Shown piece after piece: positions 48,321 to 57,390 of a stretch of DNA of 64,000 bases. Position 1 is the first letter of the stretch; each line of letters starts with the position of its first letter. The stretch comes from Flavimaricola sp. (GTDB lineage: Bacteria > Pseudomonadota > Alphaproteobacteria > Rhodobacterales > Rhodobacteraceae), in the NCBI GenBank assembly GCA_029255105.1, contig JAQWWH010000010.1, positions 124,001-188,000 on the forward strand. Direction: 5' to 3'. The position numbers and the translations under genes were made by a program. The notes beneath the pieces were generated by a model, which saw only the letters and a program-made list of their open reading frames with translations, was not told where the DNA came from and made no database searches.

Positions 48321-49340
48321 TCAAAAGCCTGAATACATGCCTTCGTAGATCGGCGTCAGCGTCTCAACATCAAGAAGCGACGAGATCGAGGTGCCGTTCC
48401 ACGTGTTGAGGATCGCTTGGGCGAACATCGGCGCGGTGGGCACGATCCGGATATTCGGCGCATCCAACACGGCCTTGGTTGGCTCGATGGAATCGGTGAT
48501 CACAAGGTTCTTCATGACCGACTTGGTCACACGCTCGATCGCGGGCCCAGAGAGGACGCCGTGGGTGATGTAGGAATGCACTTCCTTTGCGCCTTGCTCC
48601 ATCAGGACCTCGGCCGCTTTGCAAAGCGTGCCCGCCGTATCGACGATGTCGTCGACGATCAGGCAGGTCTTGCCGGTCACATCCCCGATCACGGTCATCT
48701 CGGCCACTTCGCCAGCCTTTTCGCGGCGCTTATCGACGATCGCCAAAGGCGCCTTGATCCGCTGGGCAAGTTCGCGTGCGCGTCCCACGCCACCAACGTC
48801 GGGCGACACGACCATCAGGTTTTCGGTTTGGCCCCGGAAATTGTGATTGATATCAAGTGCAAAGATCGGCGAGGCATAAAGGTTGTCCACCGGGATGTCG
48901 AAGAAGCCCTGGATCTGGGCGGCGTGCAGGTCCATGGTCAGGACCCTCTCGACCCCGGCCTCGGTCAGCATGTTGGCGACCAGCTTGGCCGTGATGGGGG
49001 TCCGCGACTTGCTGCGACGGTCTTGGCGGGCATAGCCAAAGTAGGGAATGACGGCCGTGATCCGGGCTGCCGATGACCGGCGCAGGGCATCAGAAATGAT
49101 CAGCAGTTCCATAAGGTTGTCATTGGCCGGGCGGGACGTCGGCTGAATGACGAACATGTCCTCGCCCCGGACGTTCTCGTAGACTTCGACAAAGATCTCG
49201 CCGTCATTGAACCGTTCGACCCGCGCGTCGACAAGGCCGACGCTGATGCCGCGATGCATGGACATGCGGCGGGCAACAGCCTTGGCGAGGGTCCTGTTTG
49301 CGTTTCCGGAAATGAGCTTCGGCTCGATCAGTTGGGCCAT
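48321..49340 (-). CDS. prs: Ribose-phosphate pyrophosphokinase
   Basis: A 339-residue PRPP synthetase that feeds purine, pyrimidine, histidine and NAD synthesis. Seen: '[19 protein letters not shown]', '[20 protein letters not shown]', the Mg/ribose region '[22 protein letters not shown]' (catalytic His within it) and the PRPP motif '[14 protein letters not shown]'. Slightly longer than the 315-residue E. coli enzyme, as expected in this group. It is convergent with the broken lectin gene. Confidence 0.95.
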   Translation of the reverse strand: MAQLIEPKLISGNANRTLAKAVARRMSMHRGISVGLVDARVERFNDGEIFVEVYENVRGEDMFVIQPTSRPANDNLMELLIISDALRRSSAARITAVIPYFGYARQDRRSKSRTPITAKLVANMLTEAGVERVLTMDLHAAQIQGFFDIPVDNLYASPIFALDINHNFRGQTENLMVVSPDVGGVGRARELAQRIKAPLAIVDKRREKAGEVAEMTVIGDVTGKTCLIVDDIVDTAGTLCKAAEVLMEQGAKEVHSYITHGVLSGPAIERVTKSVMKNLVITDSIEPTKAVLDAPNIRIVPTAPMFAQAILNTWNGTSISSLLDVETLTPIYEGMYSGF

Positions 49341-49456
49341 GTTTGGGGTCCTTTAGTGCGGCAGGTGCGCCGCAATGCAACGGATTCGTGACGTTGACAC
49401 CGCCTAGCACATGCCTACCCTGAGGCAAACAAATCCGGCACCCGACGAGGCCCAAA

Positions 49457-50056
49457 TTGCCCCATATCGACTACTTCTGTGCGACTTTGTCACCATACGT
49501 CTATCTTGCAGGGACGCGGCTTGAGGAAATCGCGGCGGACCATGGTGCGACCATCACGTACAAGCCGCTGGATGTCGTGGCCCTGTTTGGCCGCACGGGC
49601 GGCACTTCGCCTGCCGAGCGTCATCCCAGCCGGCAAGAGTATCGGGCACAGGAGCTACGTCGTCAGTCTGAAAAGACCGGGCTGACCCTCAACCTAAAGC
49701 CGGCTTTCTGGCCCACCAATGGGGCGCCTGCGGCCTATGCCATCATCGCCGCGCAGTCGGCAGGGGGAGGTGATGTCGGGGCCCTGGTCCACTTCATCTG
49801 TGCCGCCGTCTGGGCCGAGGACAAGGATATTGCGCAGGATGACGTCATCCGGGATTGCCTGTCCCGGGCGGGATTTGACCCCGACCTGGCAGACAAGGGC
49901 CTGATGGCCGGGGCGGAAACCTATTCCGCCAATCTGGAAGAGGCGGTCAACCGCGGGGTCTTTGGCACGCCGTTCTACATTGCCGACAATGATGAGCGGT
50001 TTTGGGGTCAGGACCGTTTGGTCGATCTGGACCAATACCTGATGAGCCTTGCCTGA
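49457..50056 (+). CDS. 2-hydroxychromene-2-carboxylate isomerase-like (DsbA/kappa-GST fold)
   Basis: A 199-residue thioredoxin-fold protein starting at a TTG with GAGG upstream. 'HIDYFCATLSPYVYLAG' at the start has the Ser that replaces the redox Cys in the HCCA-isomerase/kappa GST branch, and 'GVFGTPFYIADNDERFWGQDRLVDL' is the conserved cis-Pro and C-terminal region. The family uses glutathione to isomerise hydroxychromene-carboxylate in naphthalene breakdown, but most genomic members have unknown substrates. No aromatic catabolic genes are nearby, so a general glutathione role is likelier. Confidence 0.85.
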   Translation: MPHIDYFCATLSPYVYLAGTRLEEIAADHGATITYKPLDVVALFGRTGGTSPAERHPSRQEYRAQELRRQSEKTGLTLNLKPAFWPTNGAPAAYAIIAAQSAGGGDVGALVHFICAAVWAEDKDIAQDDVIRDCLSRAGFDPDLADKGLMAGAETYSANLEEAVNRGVFGTPFYIADNDERFWGQDRLVDLDQYLMSLA

Positions 50057-50083
50057 CGGCAGCAGGTGGCTTCAGGGCGGTGA

Positions 50084-51133
50084 TCAGTGGTTGATCAACG
50101 CCAGGAAGCGATCGACAAGGTCATCCGTCATCGACCAGTCGCAGACGAACCGGGCAATCAAGGGTTCGTCCGGATCGCCGACATGGGCGTCGCCGTCCCA
50201 GATGTTGTAAACCGCACCGCCATCCACCAGCCGCTTGTGCAGGGCGCGGGGGAAACGGGCGAAGATCAGGTTTGCTTGCGGCTCAAACAGCATCTCGACC
50301 CCCGGCACCGCGCGCAGACCCTTTGCAAGGCGGGCGCAGCGGGTGTTGGCAAGGCTTGCCATCTCGATCCAAAGGTCGTCAGTCAGATAGGCCTGCATCT
50401 GGGCTGACAGATACCGGTGCTTGGAGAACAGGTGCGCGCCGCGCTTGCGCCGCAGCTCAAACTCCCAGGCGAGGGCGGGGTCAAAGATCACCGCCGCCTC
50501 AACCCCCATCAAGCCGTTCTTGGTGCCGCCAAAGCTGACCGCGTCAATCCCGGCCTTCCAGGTCATCTCGGCCGCAGAACAGCCCAGATGGCACAGCGCG
50601 TTGGCAAAGCGGGCGCCGTCGAGATGGGTCTTGAGGCCGTATTCGCGGGCGACATCGGTCAGGGCCTTCAGCTCTGACAGGCTATAGACCGTCCCCTTTT
50701 CGGTCACTTGCGTGACGGACACCGGACCGCGCTGTGGCCCGTGTACGCCCCGCCCACCTTCGGCGAGGATCTTGCTGCGCAGGGTCTCGGGGGTCATCTT
50801 AGCATCGACGCTCGGCACCAAGGTCAGCTTTGCGCCGCACATAAAGAATTCGGGCGCGTTGCACTCGTCTTCGTTGATATGCGCCATGGGCGAGCAGAAC
50901 ACCGTTTCCCAGGGGTTGGTCATAGTGGCCAGCAACAGGGAATTGGCCGCCGTGCCTGTCGCGACAAGGTAGACTGCGGCCTCTGGCGCCTCGAAAACCG
51001 CGCGAATCTTCTCGCGGACCTCGTCCATGATGGCATCCGCGCCATAGGCCATGGCATAGCCGTCATTGGCGCGTGCGAGCGCCTCCATCACCTTGGGATG
51101 GACGGGGCCGGCGTTGTCCGAAGCAAAGAACAT
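50084..51133 (-). CDS. Low-specificity L-threonine aldolase
   Basis: A 349-residue PLP enzyme that splits threonine/allo-threonine into glycine and acetaldehyde. 'FFASDNAGPVHPKVMEAL' is the family start and the PLP Lys is Lys205 in 'DAVSFGGTKNGLMG'; 'HLDGARFANAL' contributes to cofactor binding. Its ATG follows directly on the stop of the YcgN-like gene (TGAATG), so translation is coupled within a ribF-ycgN-aldolase string. Confidence 0.93.
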   Translation of the reverse strand: MFFASDNAGPVHPKVMEALARANDGYAMAYGADAIMDEVREKIRAVFEAPEAAVYLVATGTAANSLLLATMTNPWETVFCSPMAHINEDECNAPEFFMCGAKLTLVPSVDAKMTPETLRSKILAEGGRGVHGPQRGPVSVTQVTEKGTVYSLSELKALTDVAREYGLKTHLDGARFANALCHLGCSAAEMTWKAGIDAVSFGGTKNGLMGVEAAVIFDPALAWEFELRRKRGAHLFSKHRYLSAQMQAYLTDDLWIEMASLANTRCARLAKGLRAVPGVEMLFEPQANLIFARFPRALHKRLVDGGAVYNIWDGDAHVGDPDEPLIARFVCDWSMTDDLVDRFLALINH

Positions 51134-51589
51134 TCAGAGAGGCTCCTCGATGATATGGTCTTCCCAATCGTCGTCATCGACGGAAAGCTCTGACAGGGTA
51201 AGGCCGCGCACCGAAACTCCGGCGCGATGAACGCTTTCGGGGTCGCCTGTGCGCAGGGGGTGCCATTGCGGCAGGGGCTTACCCAAGTGGATCAGCCGAT
51301 AGGCACAGGTCTTTGGCAGCCAGTAGAGGTTCTTTTCAAGCGTCTTTGGGGTCAGCACAATACACTCGGGGACAAAGTCGTGGCGGTTGGCGTATTTGCT
51401 GCACTGACAGGTGGCATCGTCCAGAAGGCGGCAGGCAACCCGGGTCAGTTCCACTTCTCCGGTCTCTTCGTCTTCCAGCTTGTTCAGGCAGCATTTGCCG
51501 CAGCCGTCACAAAGCGCTTCCCATTCCGGGCGCGTCATGGCGGACATCGGGACATTTTCCCAAAACCGCGGGCGCAGCGGATCAGCCAT
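51134..51589 (-). CDS. UPF0260/YcgN-like cysteine-cluster protein
   Basis: A 151-residue cytosolic protein with the Cys cluster 'LCDGCGKCCLNKLED' and later Cys in 'ACRLLDDATCQCSKYANR', 'ECIVLTP' and 'TCAYRLIHLG', fitting a metal or iron-sulfur site (family annotation only). ATG 51589 gives the standard start 'MADPLRPRFWE'; it lies inside the end of ribF (8-base overlap). The aldolase gene starts straight after its stop. Function unknown. Confidence 0.88.
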   Translation of the reverse strand: MADPLRPRFWENVPMSAMTRPEWEALCDGCGKCCLNKLEDEETGEVELTRVACRLLDDATCQCSKYANRHDFVPECIVLTPKTLEKNLYWLPKTCAYRLIHLGKPLPQWHPLRTGDPESVHRAGVSVRGLTLSELSVDDDDWEDHIIEEPL

Positions 51590-52532
51590 TCCGGGGCAGC
51601 TTGGAAAGGATTGAGCGGGCCTGTGCGCAATCGGCGTCCATCTGGGCGATGAGGGGATCGAGCCCGTCAAACTTCAGCTCTGGCCGCAGATAGTCGACAA
51701 GGGCGACCGACAGGGTAGAGCCGTAAAGGTCGCCCTTGAAATCAAACAGAAAGGTTTCGCAATTTGGCACGTTTTCGCCAAAGGTTGGACGCACGCCGAT
51801 AGAGGCCGCCCCGCCGTATTGGCCGGCATGAGGGCCATCAAGCACTGCAACCGTCACAGCATAAACCCCAAAGCGGGGCGGGTGCAGTCCGGCGATGGAC
51901 ATGTTGGCCGTCGGAAAGCCCAGATCACGGCCGCGCTGATCGCCCCGAATGACCTCACCTTCAATCCGGTGCCAATGGCCCAGCATGGCTGCTGCATCTC
52001 TTGGCCGCCCTTCGCCAAGCGCGGTTCGGATTGCGGTGCTTGAGACTTCGCCAGCCCCAAGGTCCAGCATCGGGGTGACGGTTAGTCCAAACCCCATCGC
52101 GGCCCCGAAACGTCCCAGGTCCTCGGCGGTGCCGACCCGTCCCTTGCCAAAACAGAAGTCCTCTCCGACGACGACATGCGCCAGGCCCAGACGATCCTTG
52201 ATCACAAGACTTGCAAATTCCTGCGCTGAAAGCGCAGCAAGGGCCCCGTTGAAGGGCAATTCATACAGTTTTTCAATCCCAAGCTTCTGCAGGCGGTGGG
52301 CTTTGGCGGTCGCGTTCATCAATCGGAAGGGATCACCCCCGGGATTGAAGAACTGCCTTGGATGCGGCTCGAACGTCATGACACCCAAAGGGGCCCCAAG
52401 ATCGCGCGCGACAGTGCGGGCCAGATCGATGACGGCCTGATGCCCAAGGTGCACACCGTCAAAGTTACCGATGGCGGCAACGGCACCGCGGTCAGTTGGA
52501 TCGATGAAAAGAGAGTCTCGGATGATGCGCAT
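51582..52532 (-). CDS. ribF: Bifunctional riboflavin kinase / FAD synthetase
   Basis: A 316-residue enzyme that makes FMN and then FAD. The N-terminal nucleotidyltransferase half has 'AAIGNFDGVHLGHQAVIDLA' with the HxGH-type motif and 'VVGEDFCFGKGRVGT'; the C-terminal kinase half has 'VIRGDQRGRDLGFPTANMSI' and ends normally. FAD made here is needed by XdhA and the FAD oxidoreductase in this window. The stop overlaps the YcgN-like start by 8 bases. Confidence 0.94.
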   Translation of the reverse strand: MRIIRDSLFIDPTDRGAVAAIGNFDGVHLGHQAVIDLARTVARDLGAPLGVMTFEPHPRQFFNPGGDPFRLMNATAKAHRLQKLGIEKLYELPFNGALAALSAQEFASLVIKDRLGLAHVVVGEDFCFGKGRVGTAEDLGRFGAAMGFGLTVTPMLDLGAGEVSSTAIRTALGEGRPRDAAAMLGHWHRIEGEVIRGDQRGRDLGFPTANMSIAGLHPPRFGVYAVTVAVLDGPHAGQYGGAASIGVRPTFGENVPNCETFLFDFKGDLYGSTLSVALVDYLRPELKFDGLDPLIAQMDADCAQARSILSKLPRNG

Positions 52533-52579
52533 AGCGCTGCCTAGCGCGGCCCGCGCAGGCGTGCAAGCAGGGCGCGTTG

Positions 52580-53035
52580 TTAGTCGAACTTCCGGGACGG
52601 GGCGAGGACCACAGCCTCACCTGTCAGAACCTTTTTCCCGTCGACCAGACAGCGGGTTTCCATCGTCACGCGGCGGCGCGAATGGTCTATGGAAAGAACC
52701 TCGACCTCAGCGGTGACAACGTCATCGGGACGGACGGGGCCAAGGAACTTGAGGCACTGGCCCAGGTAGACCGTCCCGTGTCCCGGCAATTGTTCCCCGA
52801 TCACCGCCGAAATCAGCCCGGCGGTCAGCATCCCATGGGCAATCCGCCCGCCAAAGATGGTGTCCTGAGCGTAGCTTTCATCAAGATGCACGGGGTTTCT
52901 GTCGGTCGTCACTTCGGCAAATAGGCTGATGTCATGATCAGTGACGCGCTTGGTCAGGGACCTGATCATGCCGATCTCGATATCCTCGATGCAGATGGTG
53001 CCCCGGGGCAGATTATGGTGCATCTCGTCCAACAT
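52580..53035 (-). CDS. MaoC-family (R)-hydratase
   Basis: A 151-residue hot-dog-fold protein. The hydratase-2 motif is visible as 'DRNPVHLDESYAQDTIFGGR' followed by 'IAHGMLTAGLIS', with the catalytic Asp and His. The family hydrates trans-2-enoyl-CoA to (R)-3-hydroxyacyl-CoA, or dehydrates. ATG 53035 has AAGGCGAGG upstream; the in-frame start at 53056 is less likely. It lies 47 bases upstream of ribF on the same strand. Confidence 0.88.
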   Translation of the reverse strand: MLDEMHHNLPRGTICIEDIEIGMIRSLTKRVTDHDISLFAEVTTDRNPVHLDESYAQDTIFGGRIAHGMLTAGLISAVIGEQLPGHGTVYLGQCLKFLGPVRPDDVVTAEVEVLSIDHSRRRVTMETRCLVDGKKVLTGEAVVLAPSRKFD

Positions 53036-53124
53036 GTCGCCTCGCCTTCGTAACAAAGAAACCCGAAATGGGCATATCTTTGAAACTTAATTGCGCGACG
53101 GCTCTTGAAAGTCAAGCCCGGAGG

Positions 53125-53997
53125 TCAGCGAAGATAGCCAATGGCAAAGGTTGGGGACATCATTTCACCGTCCAAAAAGGACTTGAGCGCCGAGGGGTCC
53201 GGCTGATCGGTCGTCAGCGTCTCCCCTGCTGCCAGCCCGCCGGTGATGAACAGACTGTCAAGGTCCTCGCCCATCGCGCCCCGGATATCGGTGTGAATAC
53301 CGTCCCCGATGGCGATGATGTTGCTGGACGCTGGATCTACCCCAAGGCTTGCCAGCCGCCGCCGGGCCAGATCGTAAATCGGGGGATGCGGTTTGCCGAA
53401 GTAAAGGCTTTCGCCGCCCATCTCGGTGTAAAGGGCGGCAAGTGCGCCTGCACACCACTCCCGGCTTTCGCCGCGGTCGACGACGATGTCGGGGTTGGCA
53501 CACAAGAGCTTAAGGCCCTTTTGCTTGGCATAAAGAAACTGGGGCCGATAGACGGCCGGGTCGGCATGGGAGTCATCGGGGCCGCAGCAGACGATCCCTT
53601 CGGCCTCGTCCAGCGGGACCTGAGTGATCTCGACCGGGTTATCAATGAGGTTGAGCGGGGCAAAAAAGCTTTGGTCGTGGTCTTCGCCGATGAACCAGAC
53701 CTTATGCCCTACGACACCTTCATACATGGCCGCGCGGGCGCTATCGCCAGAGGTCGCGATGATGTCCCACGCATCCTCGGGGATACCAAGGCGGGCAATC
53801 TGCGCCTCAACGGGTCCGCGGGGGCGAGGGGCGTTGGTGACCAGAACGACCTTGCCGCCACGCGCGCGAAACCCCTGCATGGCCGCGATGGCGGGCGGAA
53901 AGGCGGCGACGCCGTTGTGCATGCAGCCCCACAGGTCGACAAAGGCCGCGTCATAACGATCCGAGATGTCGGAGAAAGCGGTTATGATCTCGGTCAT
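53125..53997 (-). CDS. HAD-superfamily hydrolase, TIGR01459-type
   Basis: A 290-residue HAD IIA-type phosphatase. The nucleophile motif is 'DAAFVDLWGCMHNGVAAFPPA'-like (residues about 15-34), motif II 'VVLVTNAPRPRG', and the C-terminal 'NIIAIGDGIHTDIRGAMGEDLDSLFITGG' (given as a span near residues 225-254) supplies the Mg-binding Asp. Alphaproteobacterial members form a distinct group without a proven substrate; related to NagD/AraL-type sugar phosphatases. Confidence 0.88.
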   Translation of the reverse strand: MTEIITAFSDISDRYDAAFVDLWGCMHNGVAAFPPAIAAMQGFRARGGKVVLVTNAPRPRGPVEAQIARLGIPEDAWDIIATSGDSARAAMYEGVVGHKVWFIGEDHDQSFFAPLNLIDNPVEITQVPLDEAEGIVCCGPDDSHADPAVYRPQFLYAKQKGLKLLCANPDIVVDRGESREWCAGALAALYTEMGGESLYFGKPHPPIYDLARRRLASLGVDPASSNIIAIGDGIHTDIRGAMGEDLDSLFITGGLAAGETLTTDQPDPSALKSFLDGEMMSPTFAIGYLR

Positions 53998-54056
53998 GGC
54001 GGGCCTTTCGGGGCAGGGGGAGTGGTGGCGCGGACCTCCGCACCACCCGTTTCGGG

Positions 54057-54974
54057 TCAGACCTTGAGGGCCGGGATGATCTGCTTTTTCCGGCTCATGA
54101 TCCCGGGCAGGACGACCATGTCGCCTGTCACGGTGCAGCCGAAAGAGGCTTCGGCAATCTGCTTGACCCGGTCATTGGGGACCAGCAGCGTTGCTTCTTC
54201 GTTCAGGATGTCGATGACGAACAACATGACCTCTTGCGCGCCGTCCTCTTGCGCGACGCCCGGCATGGCGGACATCAGGGCATCCTTGCGGGACAGGACC
54301 GTGGCGGGCGATGTGGTTTCAAGAACCGACACACGCAGGTCAGTGCCGTCGACGGTGTATTCCTTTGAATCCATCCGCAGCAGCTCGGCTTCGGAGAAGG
54401 CCGACACATCGGACTTTGCCGCAAACATCTCGGCGGCGAAATCGGGGATCGACACGCCAAGATCGCTTGCCAGTGCTTCGGCCACCGCCTTGTCGTGGGG
54501 CGTCGTGGTGGGCGAGCGGAATTCAAGCGTGTCGGACAGGATGCACGACAGCATCAGGCCCTTGATCCCCTCGGGGGCGTGGCCAAGATGGTCGCCCATC
54601 AGGTCGTGCATGATGGTGGCGGTGCAGGCCAGCGGACGGATTGTGATGTCGATCGGGCCCTTCGTCTCAAGCCCGCCGACCAGCTTGTGGTGGTCGATAA
54701 TCGCCCGCACATCCGCCTTGTTGATCGAGGCGGGCAGTTCGGCCGGGTTGTTGGTGTCGACAATGACAACGGCCTGATCTTCGGCCACATCCGAAATGAT
54801 CTCGGGCAGATCAAATCCCCAACGCTCTGCGACAAAGGCCGCTTCTGTGTTGGGTTGACCCAACAGACGGGCCTCGGCGGGGGTGCCTGTGTGAGAGAGG
54901 TACCAAGCCCAAATAAGGGGGGAGCCGGTGGAATCGGTGTCGGGGGCCTTGTGGCCGAAAACAAGCGTTGTCAT
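54057..54974 (-). CDS. ppaC: Manganese-dependent inorganic pyrophosphatase
   Basis: A 305-residue family II (DHH) pyrophosphatase. Metal motifs: 'FGHKAPDTDSTGSPLIWA', 'VVIVDTNN' and 'AIIDHHKLVGGL'; the C-terminal DHHA2 domain ends in 'GIMSRKKQIIPALK', the substrate-binding Arg-Lys-Lys. ATG 54974 gives the family start 'MTTLVFGHKAP'. It hydrolyses pyrophosphate released in biosynthesis. It runs in the same direction as the HAD gene 59 bases downstream. Confidence 0.93.
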   Translation of the reverse strand: MTTLVFGHKAPDTDSTGSPLIWAWYLSHTGTPAEARLLGQPNTEAAFVAERWGFDLPEIISDVAEDQAVVIVDTNNPAELPASINKADVRAIIDHHKLVGGLETKGPIDITIRPLACTATIMHDLMGDHLGHAPEGIKGLMLSCILSDTLEFRSPTTTPHDKAVAEALASDLGVSIPDFAAEMFAAKSDVSAFSEAELLRMDSKEYTVDGTDLRVSVLETTSPATVLSRKDALMSAMPGVAQEDGAQEVMLFVIDILNEEATLLVPNDRVKQIAEASFGCTVTGDMVVLPGIMSRKKQIIPALKV

Positions 54975-55023
54975 GGTCTGGAAACCTGTCGGTTGGGGGC
55001 AATCGCGGGCCTTATAGGGGGGT

Positions 55024-55725
55024 GTGGGGCCAGTGTCACGCGTCAGAGTGCAACCGCAGCATGACAGACCTGCCCGAGAGGCGGATCTGTACCCGCCGGT
55101 CAAGGCCTGGCTCGAGGCGCAGGGCTATGACGTGCGCGGCGAGGTTGGGGCGGCAGACGTGGTGGCCCGGCGCGATGGTTTCCCCATGGTGGTGGTCGAG
55201 CTGAAGCTGGGGTTCTCGCTTGCCCTGTTTCATCAGGGCATCGCCCGGCTGGCCTTGACCGATCAGGTCTGGCTTGCCGTGCCGACACCGGGCAAACGGG
55301 CGCGCCGCGACAACGTGGCGATGGCCCGCCGCCTTGGCCTAGGGGTCCTAAGCATCCGCTTCCGCGACGGCCATGTGGATGAGCTTTGTGCCCCCGGCCC
55401 CTACGCGCCGCGCAAGTCTGCCAAAAAGGTTGCGCGTGTGGAAAAGGCCTTTGACCGGCTGCGGGGCGATCCCAATGCGGGTGGGTCAAGCCGTTATGGC
55501 ATCGTCACCGCCTACCGCGCCGACGCCATCCGCTGCGCACGGTTTCTGGCCATTCATGGCCCGTCCAAAGGTTCGGACGTGGCGCAATGGACCGAAGTGC
55601 CGGTGGCAACCCGGATCATGGCCGACAACCCCTATGGCTGGTTCGAACGAGTGAGCCGTGGGGTCTACGGGTTGACATCGGACGGGCAAAAGGGGCTGGC
55701 CGATTACGGCGACCTGGACCTTTAG
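55024..55725 (+). CDS. DUF2161 protein, PD-(D/E)xK nuclease-like
   Basis: A 233-residue protein. Residues 25-90 fit a PD-(D/E)xK nuclease core: 'EADLYPPVKAWLEAQGYDV', then Asp in 'GAADVVARRD', and 'VVVELKLGF' with Glu-x-Lys after a 13-residue strand gap; 'LFHQGIARLALTDQVWLAVP' follows. The C-terminal half resembles a winged-helix ('WFERVSRGVYGLTSDGQKGL'). The family is labelled phosphodiesterase in databases; substrate unknown. Start uncertain: GTGs at 55024, 55033 and 55045 are in frame and no good ATG exists. It is convergent with and overlaps the TraB/GumN gene by 4 bases. Confidence 0.78.
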   Translation: MGPVSRVRVQPQHDRPAREADLYPPVKAWLEAQGYDVRGEVGAADVVARRDGFPMVVVELKLGFSLALFHQGIARLALTDQVWLAVPTPGKRARRDNVAMARRLGLGVLSIRFRDGHVDELCAPGPYAPRKSAKKVARVEKAFDRLRGDPNAGGSSRYGIVTAYRADAIRCARFLAIHGPSKGSDVAQWTEVPVATRIMADNPYGWFERVSRGVYGLTSDGQKGLADYGDLDL

Positions 55726-56714
55726 GGGAGGTAGGGTGCGATCGCCCAGCCGTCGTTCTGCAATCGGGCCAGCACGCCACCCTCACCGATCAGATGGGCG
55801 GCGCCCGCTGCCACCACCAGCCTGTCATGCGTGGCGCTGGCCTCGGCAATAACGGGCATCCAGGCGGCATTGCGCCGGTCCAGCATCAGCGTTTCCGTCA
55901 GGGCAAAGGCGGCCTCTGCGGCGGCCGGATCGATATCGTCGATGTAGCCTGCCGCAAGGCCTGACATCTCCCATACCTGGGCGATCTGGCCTGCGAAGTA
56001 GCCGTCGAGCATGGCGACATAGGCTTCGGCTTGTACGTCCGGGCCCAGAATCGACAGACGCAGCATGTCGATCTGGTCGGACAAGGGGACCTCGGCGAAC
56101 AGGGTCGGCAGCGTGCTCCAGGGTTCCAGCGCCTGCATCGGGACGCCTGATGCCTCGGCCACGTCCATGATCTGTTGGTCGAGGCCGCGTTCCCCGCCAA
56201 GCAAGTCGTCCATCGCGCAGGGCGGCAGCGACAGCGATGCCATCAGGAACCAGGGTTGCGATTTTGCCGCCAGAAATCCGGGCATCTGACGGTCGCGGGC
56301 TGCCGCTGCAAGGGCGTCCCAGGTGGCCTTGTCCAGTTGATCGGGCAGAGAAGGGCCCTGATCGATAAAGACCAGCGACGTGTCGCTGGCGATGGCCTCT
56401 TGCATTTCACGCTCTTCCTGCGGGGTCATTTCAAGCAGGATCAGGTCGGCCTCGGTCAGCGCCGGGTCGATGGCGGTCAGAATGGCGTCGTGGCGAGGAT
56501 CTGGCAGATGCATAGTGCCGATCACCGTGATCTGGCGGTCTTTCTTGGTCGCAGTCCAGAACAGCCCGTCGCCAAAAGGTACGGCCGCCGTTGCATCATC
56601 AAGCGCCGCCCGCTCTGCATCGGACAGCCGGTCAAGCAGGCTTGGCCCGTCACATGCGGCGAAGAGCGCCTGAGGGGCAAGAAGCAGGGCGGCGGCAAAA
56701 GCGTAAACGCGCAT
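55722..56714 (-). CDS. TraB/GumN family protein, exported
   Basis: A 330-residue protein with a signal peptide (residues 1-19, ending 'ALFAACDG'). The two GxxH motifs of the TraB/GumN family are present: 'VIGTMHLPDPR' and 'VAAGAAHLIGEGGVLARLQ', with Glu-rich 'LILLEMTPQEE' between. The Tiki-like fold suggests a metalloprotease in the envelope, but bacterial members have no proven substrate. Normal length. Confidence 0.88.
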   Translation of the reverse strand: MRVYAFAAALLLAPQALFAACDGPSLLDRLSDAERAALDDATAAVPFGDGLFWTATKKDRQITVIGTMHLPDPRHDAILTAIDPALTEADLILLEMTPQEEREMQEAIASDTSLVFIDQGPSLPDQLDKATWDALAAAARDRQMPGFLAAKSQPWFLMASLSLPPCAMDDLLGGERGLDQQIMDVAEASGVPMQALEPWSTLPTLFAEVPLSDQIDMLRLSILGPDVQAEAYVAMLDGYFAGQIAQVWEMSGLAAGYIDDIDPAAAEAAFALTETLMLDRRNAAWMPVIAEASATHDRLVVAAGAAHLIGEGGVLARLQNDGWAIAPYLP

Positions 56715-56790
56715 CGTCGGGTGTCCTGTCAGTGTCTGTTTGATGTGAACCTAGGTGGTCGCCGCGCCAGTCTCAACCAGCGCGGGCGGC

Positions 56791-57042
56791 TCAATTTGCC
56801 GGGCTACGCATCGGCCGCGACCACCACCGGGTCAGCCAGCCGCCTTTGTGGACGCGAGGTTGGTCGGTGCCCTGTGGCGGTGCGGGTGGTCTGATGAAGT
56901 CATGCGGCGGGACCGTATCGTTGCCCGTATACGACAGCGTCAGCCGCTCGGGCTGGTTGCGCTGAACCACGGGGCGGTCTTGAGTTGGAAATGCGTCGCG
57001 GGGGCCGACCTTGCGGTCGACAAAAAAGAATGGCGTGCTCAT
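56791..57042 (-). CDS. Small hypothetical protein (low support)
   Basis: An open frame of 83 codons starting 'MSTPFFFVDRKVGPRDAF', rich in Pro, Arg and Thr, with an end 'GGWLTRWWSRPMRSPAN'. No domain or signal peptide is recognised and composition is like disordered protein. CAGGA lies upstream of the ATG at a loose distance. It fills the space between the TraB/GumN gene and the groESL regulatory region. It could be real but small, or chance. Confidence 0.35.
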   Translation of the reverse strand: MSTPFFFVDRKVGPRDAFPTQDRPVVQRNQPERLTLSYTGNDTVPPHDFIRPPAPPQGTDQPRVHKGGWLTRWWSRPMRSPAN

Positions 57043-57354
57043 GGAGGGTCGTCCTGATATGTCGGAGGCATGGCGGCGCAAGGGCCGCGGCAATAGGCTG
57101 CTGGCGCTCAAAGGGCGCCGATATGAATCCTCATTAGCATTGCAGCCTCCGTCATAGGTCGGGTAGCAGTGTCTTTTACCCGAAAGGGTGGTTGTCTGGC
57201 TACTGTTTTGTGGCTTGGTTCGGAAATGTGGCATTATGGCCGCTGTGCAGTATTGGGACATGGGCAGGTCATCGGGTTGCAGATCCATCCGGCGTCTGGC
57301 AAATCATGCCGCAAATCTTCCCAACTTTTCACGACGAATTCGAGGGCCGGGTTG
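57043..57354. other. Intergenic region upstream of groESL with no gene seen
   Basis: About 310 bases with no supported coding region; plus-strand open frames from 57169 and 57192 run into the CIRCE operator and have no family features. Base composition is lower in GC than the surroundings. A tRNA-like or other RNA fold was not recognised. Confidence 0.5.
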
Positions 57355-57383
57355 TTGACACCCGATGGCGGCGCTTCTATCTA
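57355..57383 (+). promoter_or_regulatory. Sigma-70-type promoter of groESL
   Basis: TTGACA at 57355-57360 and TATCTA at 57378-57383 with 17 bases between. The expected transcription start (about 57390) falls on the first base of the CIRCE operator. Confidence 0.75.
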
Positions 57384-57390
57384 CAGCTCG

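Noticed and set aside
53068-54777. Long plus-strand open frame of 569 codons opposite the HAD and pyrophosphatase genes
   Set aside because: Runs across two well supported minus-strand genes and the gap between them; composition is that of an antisense shadow.
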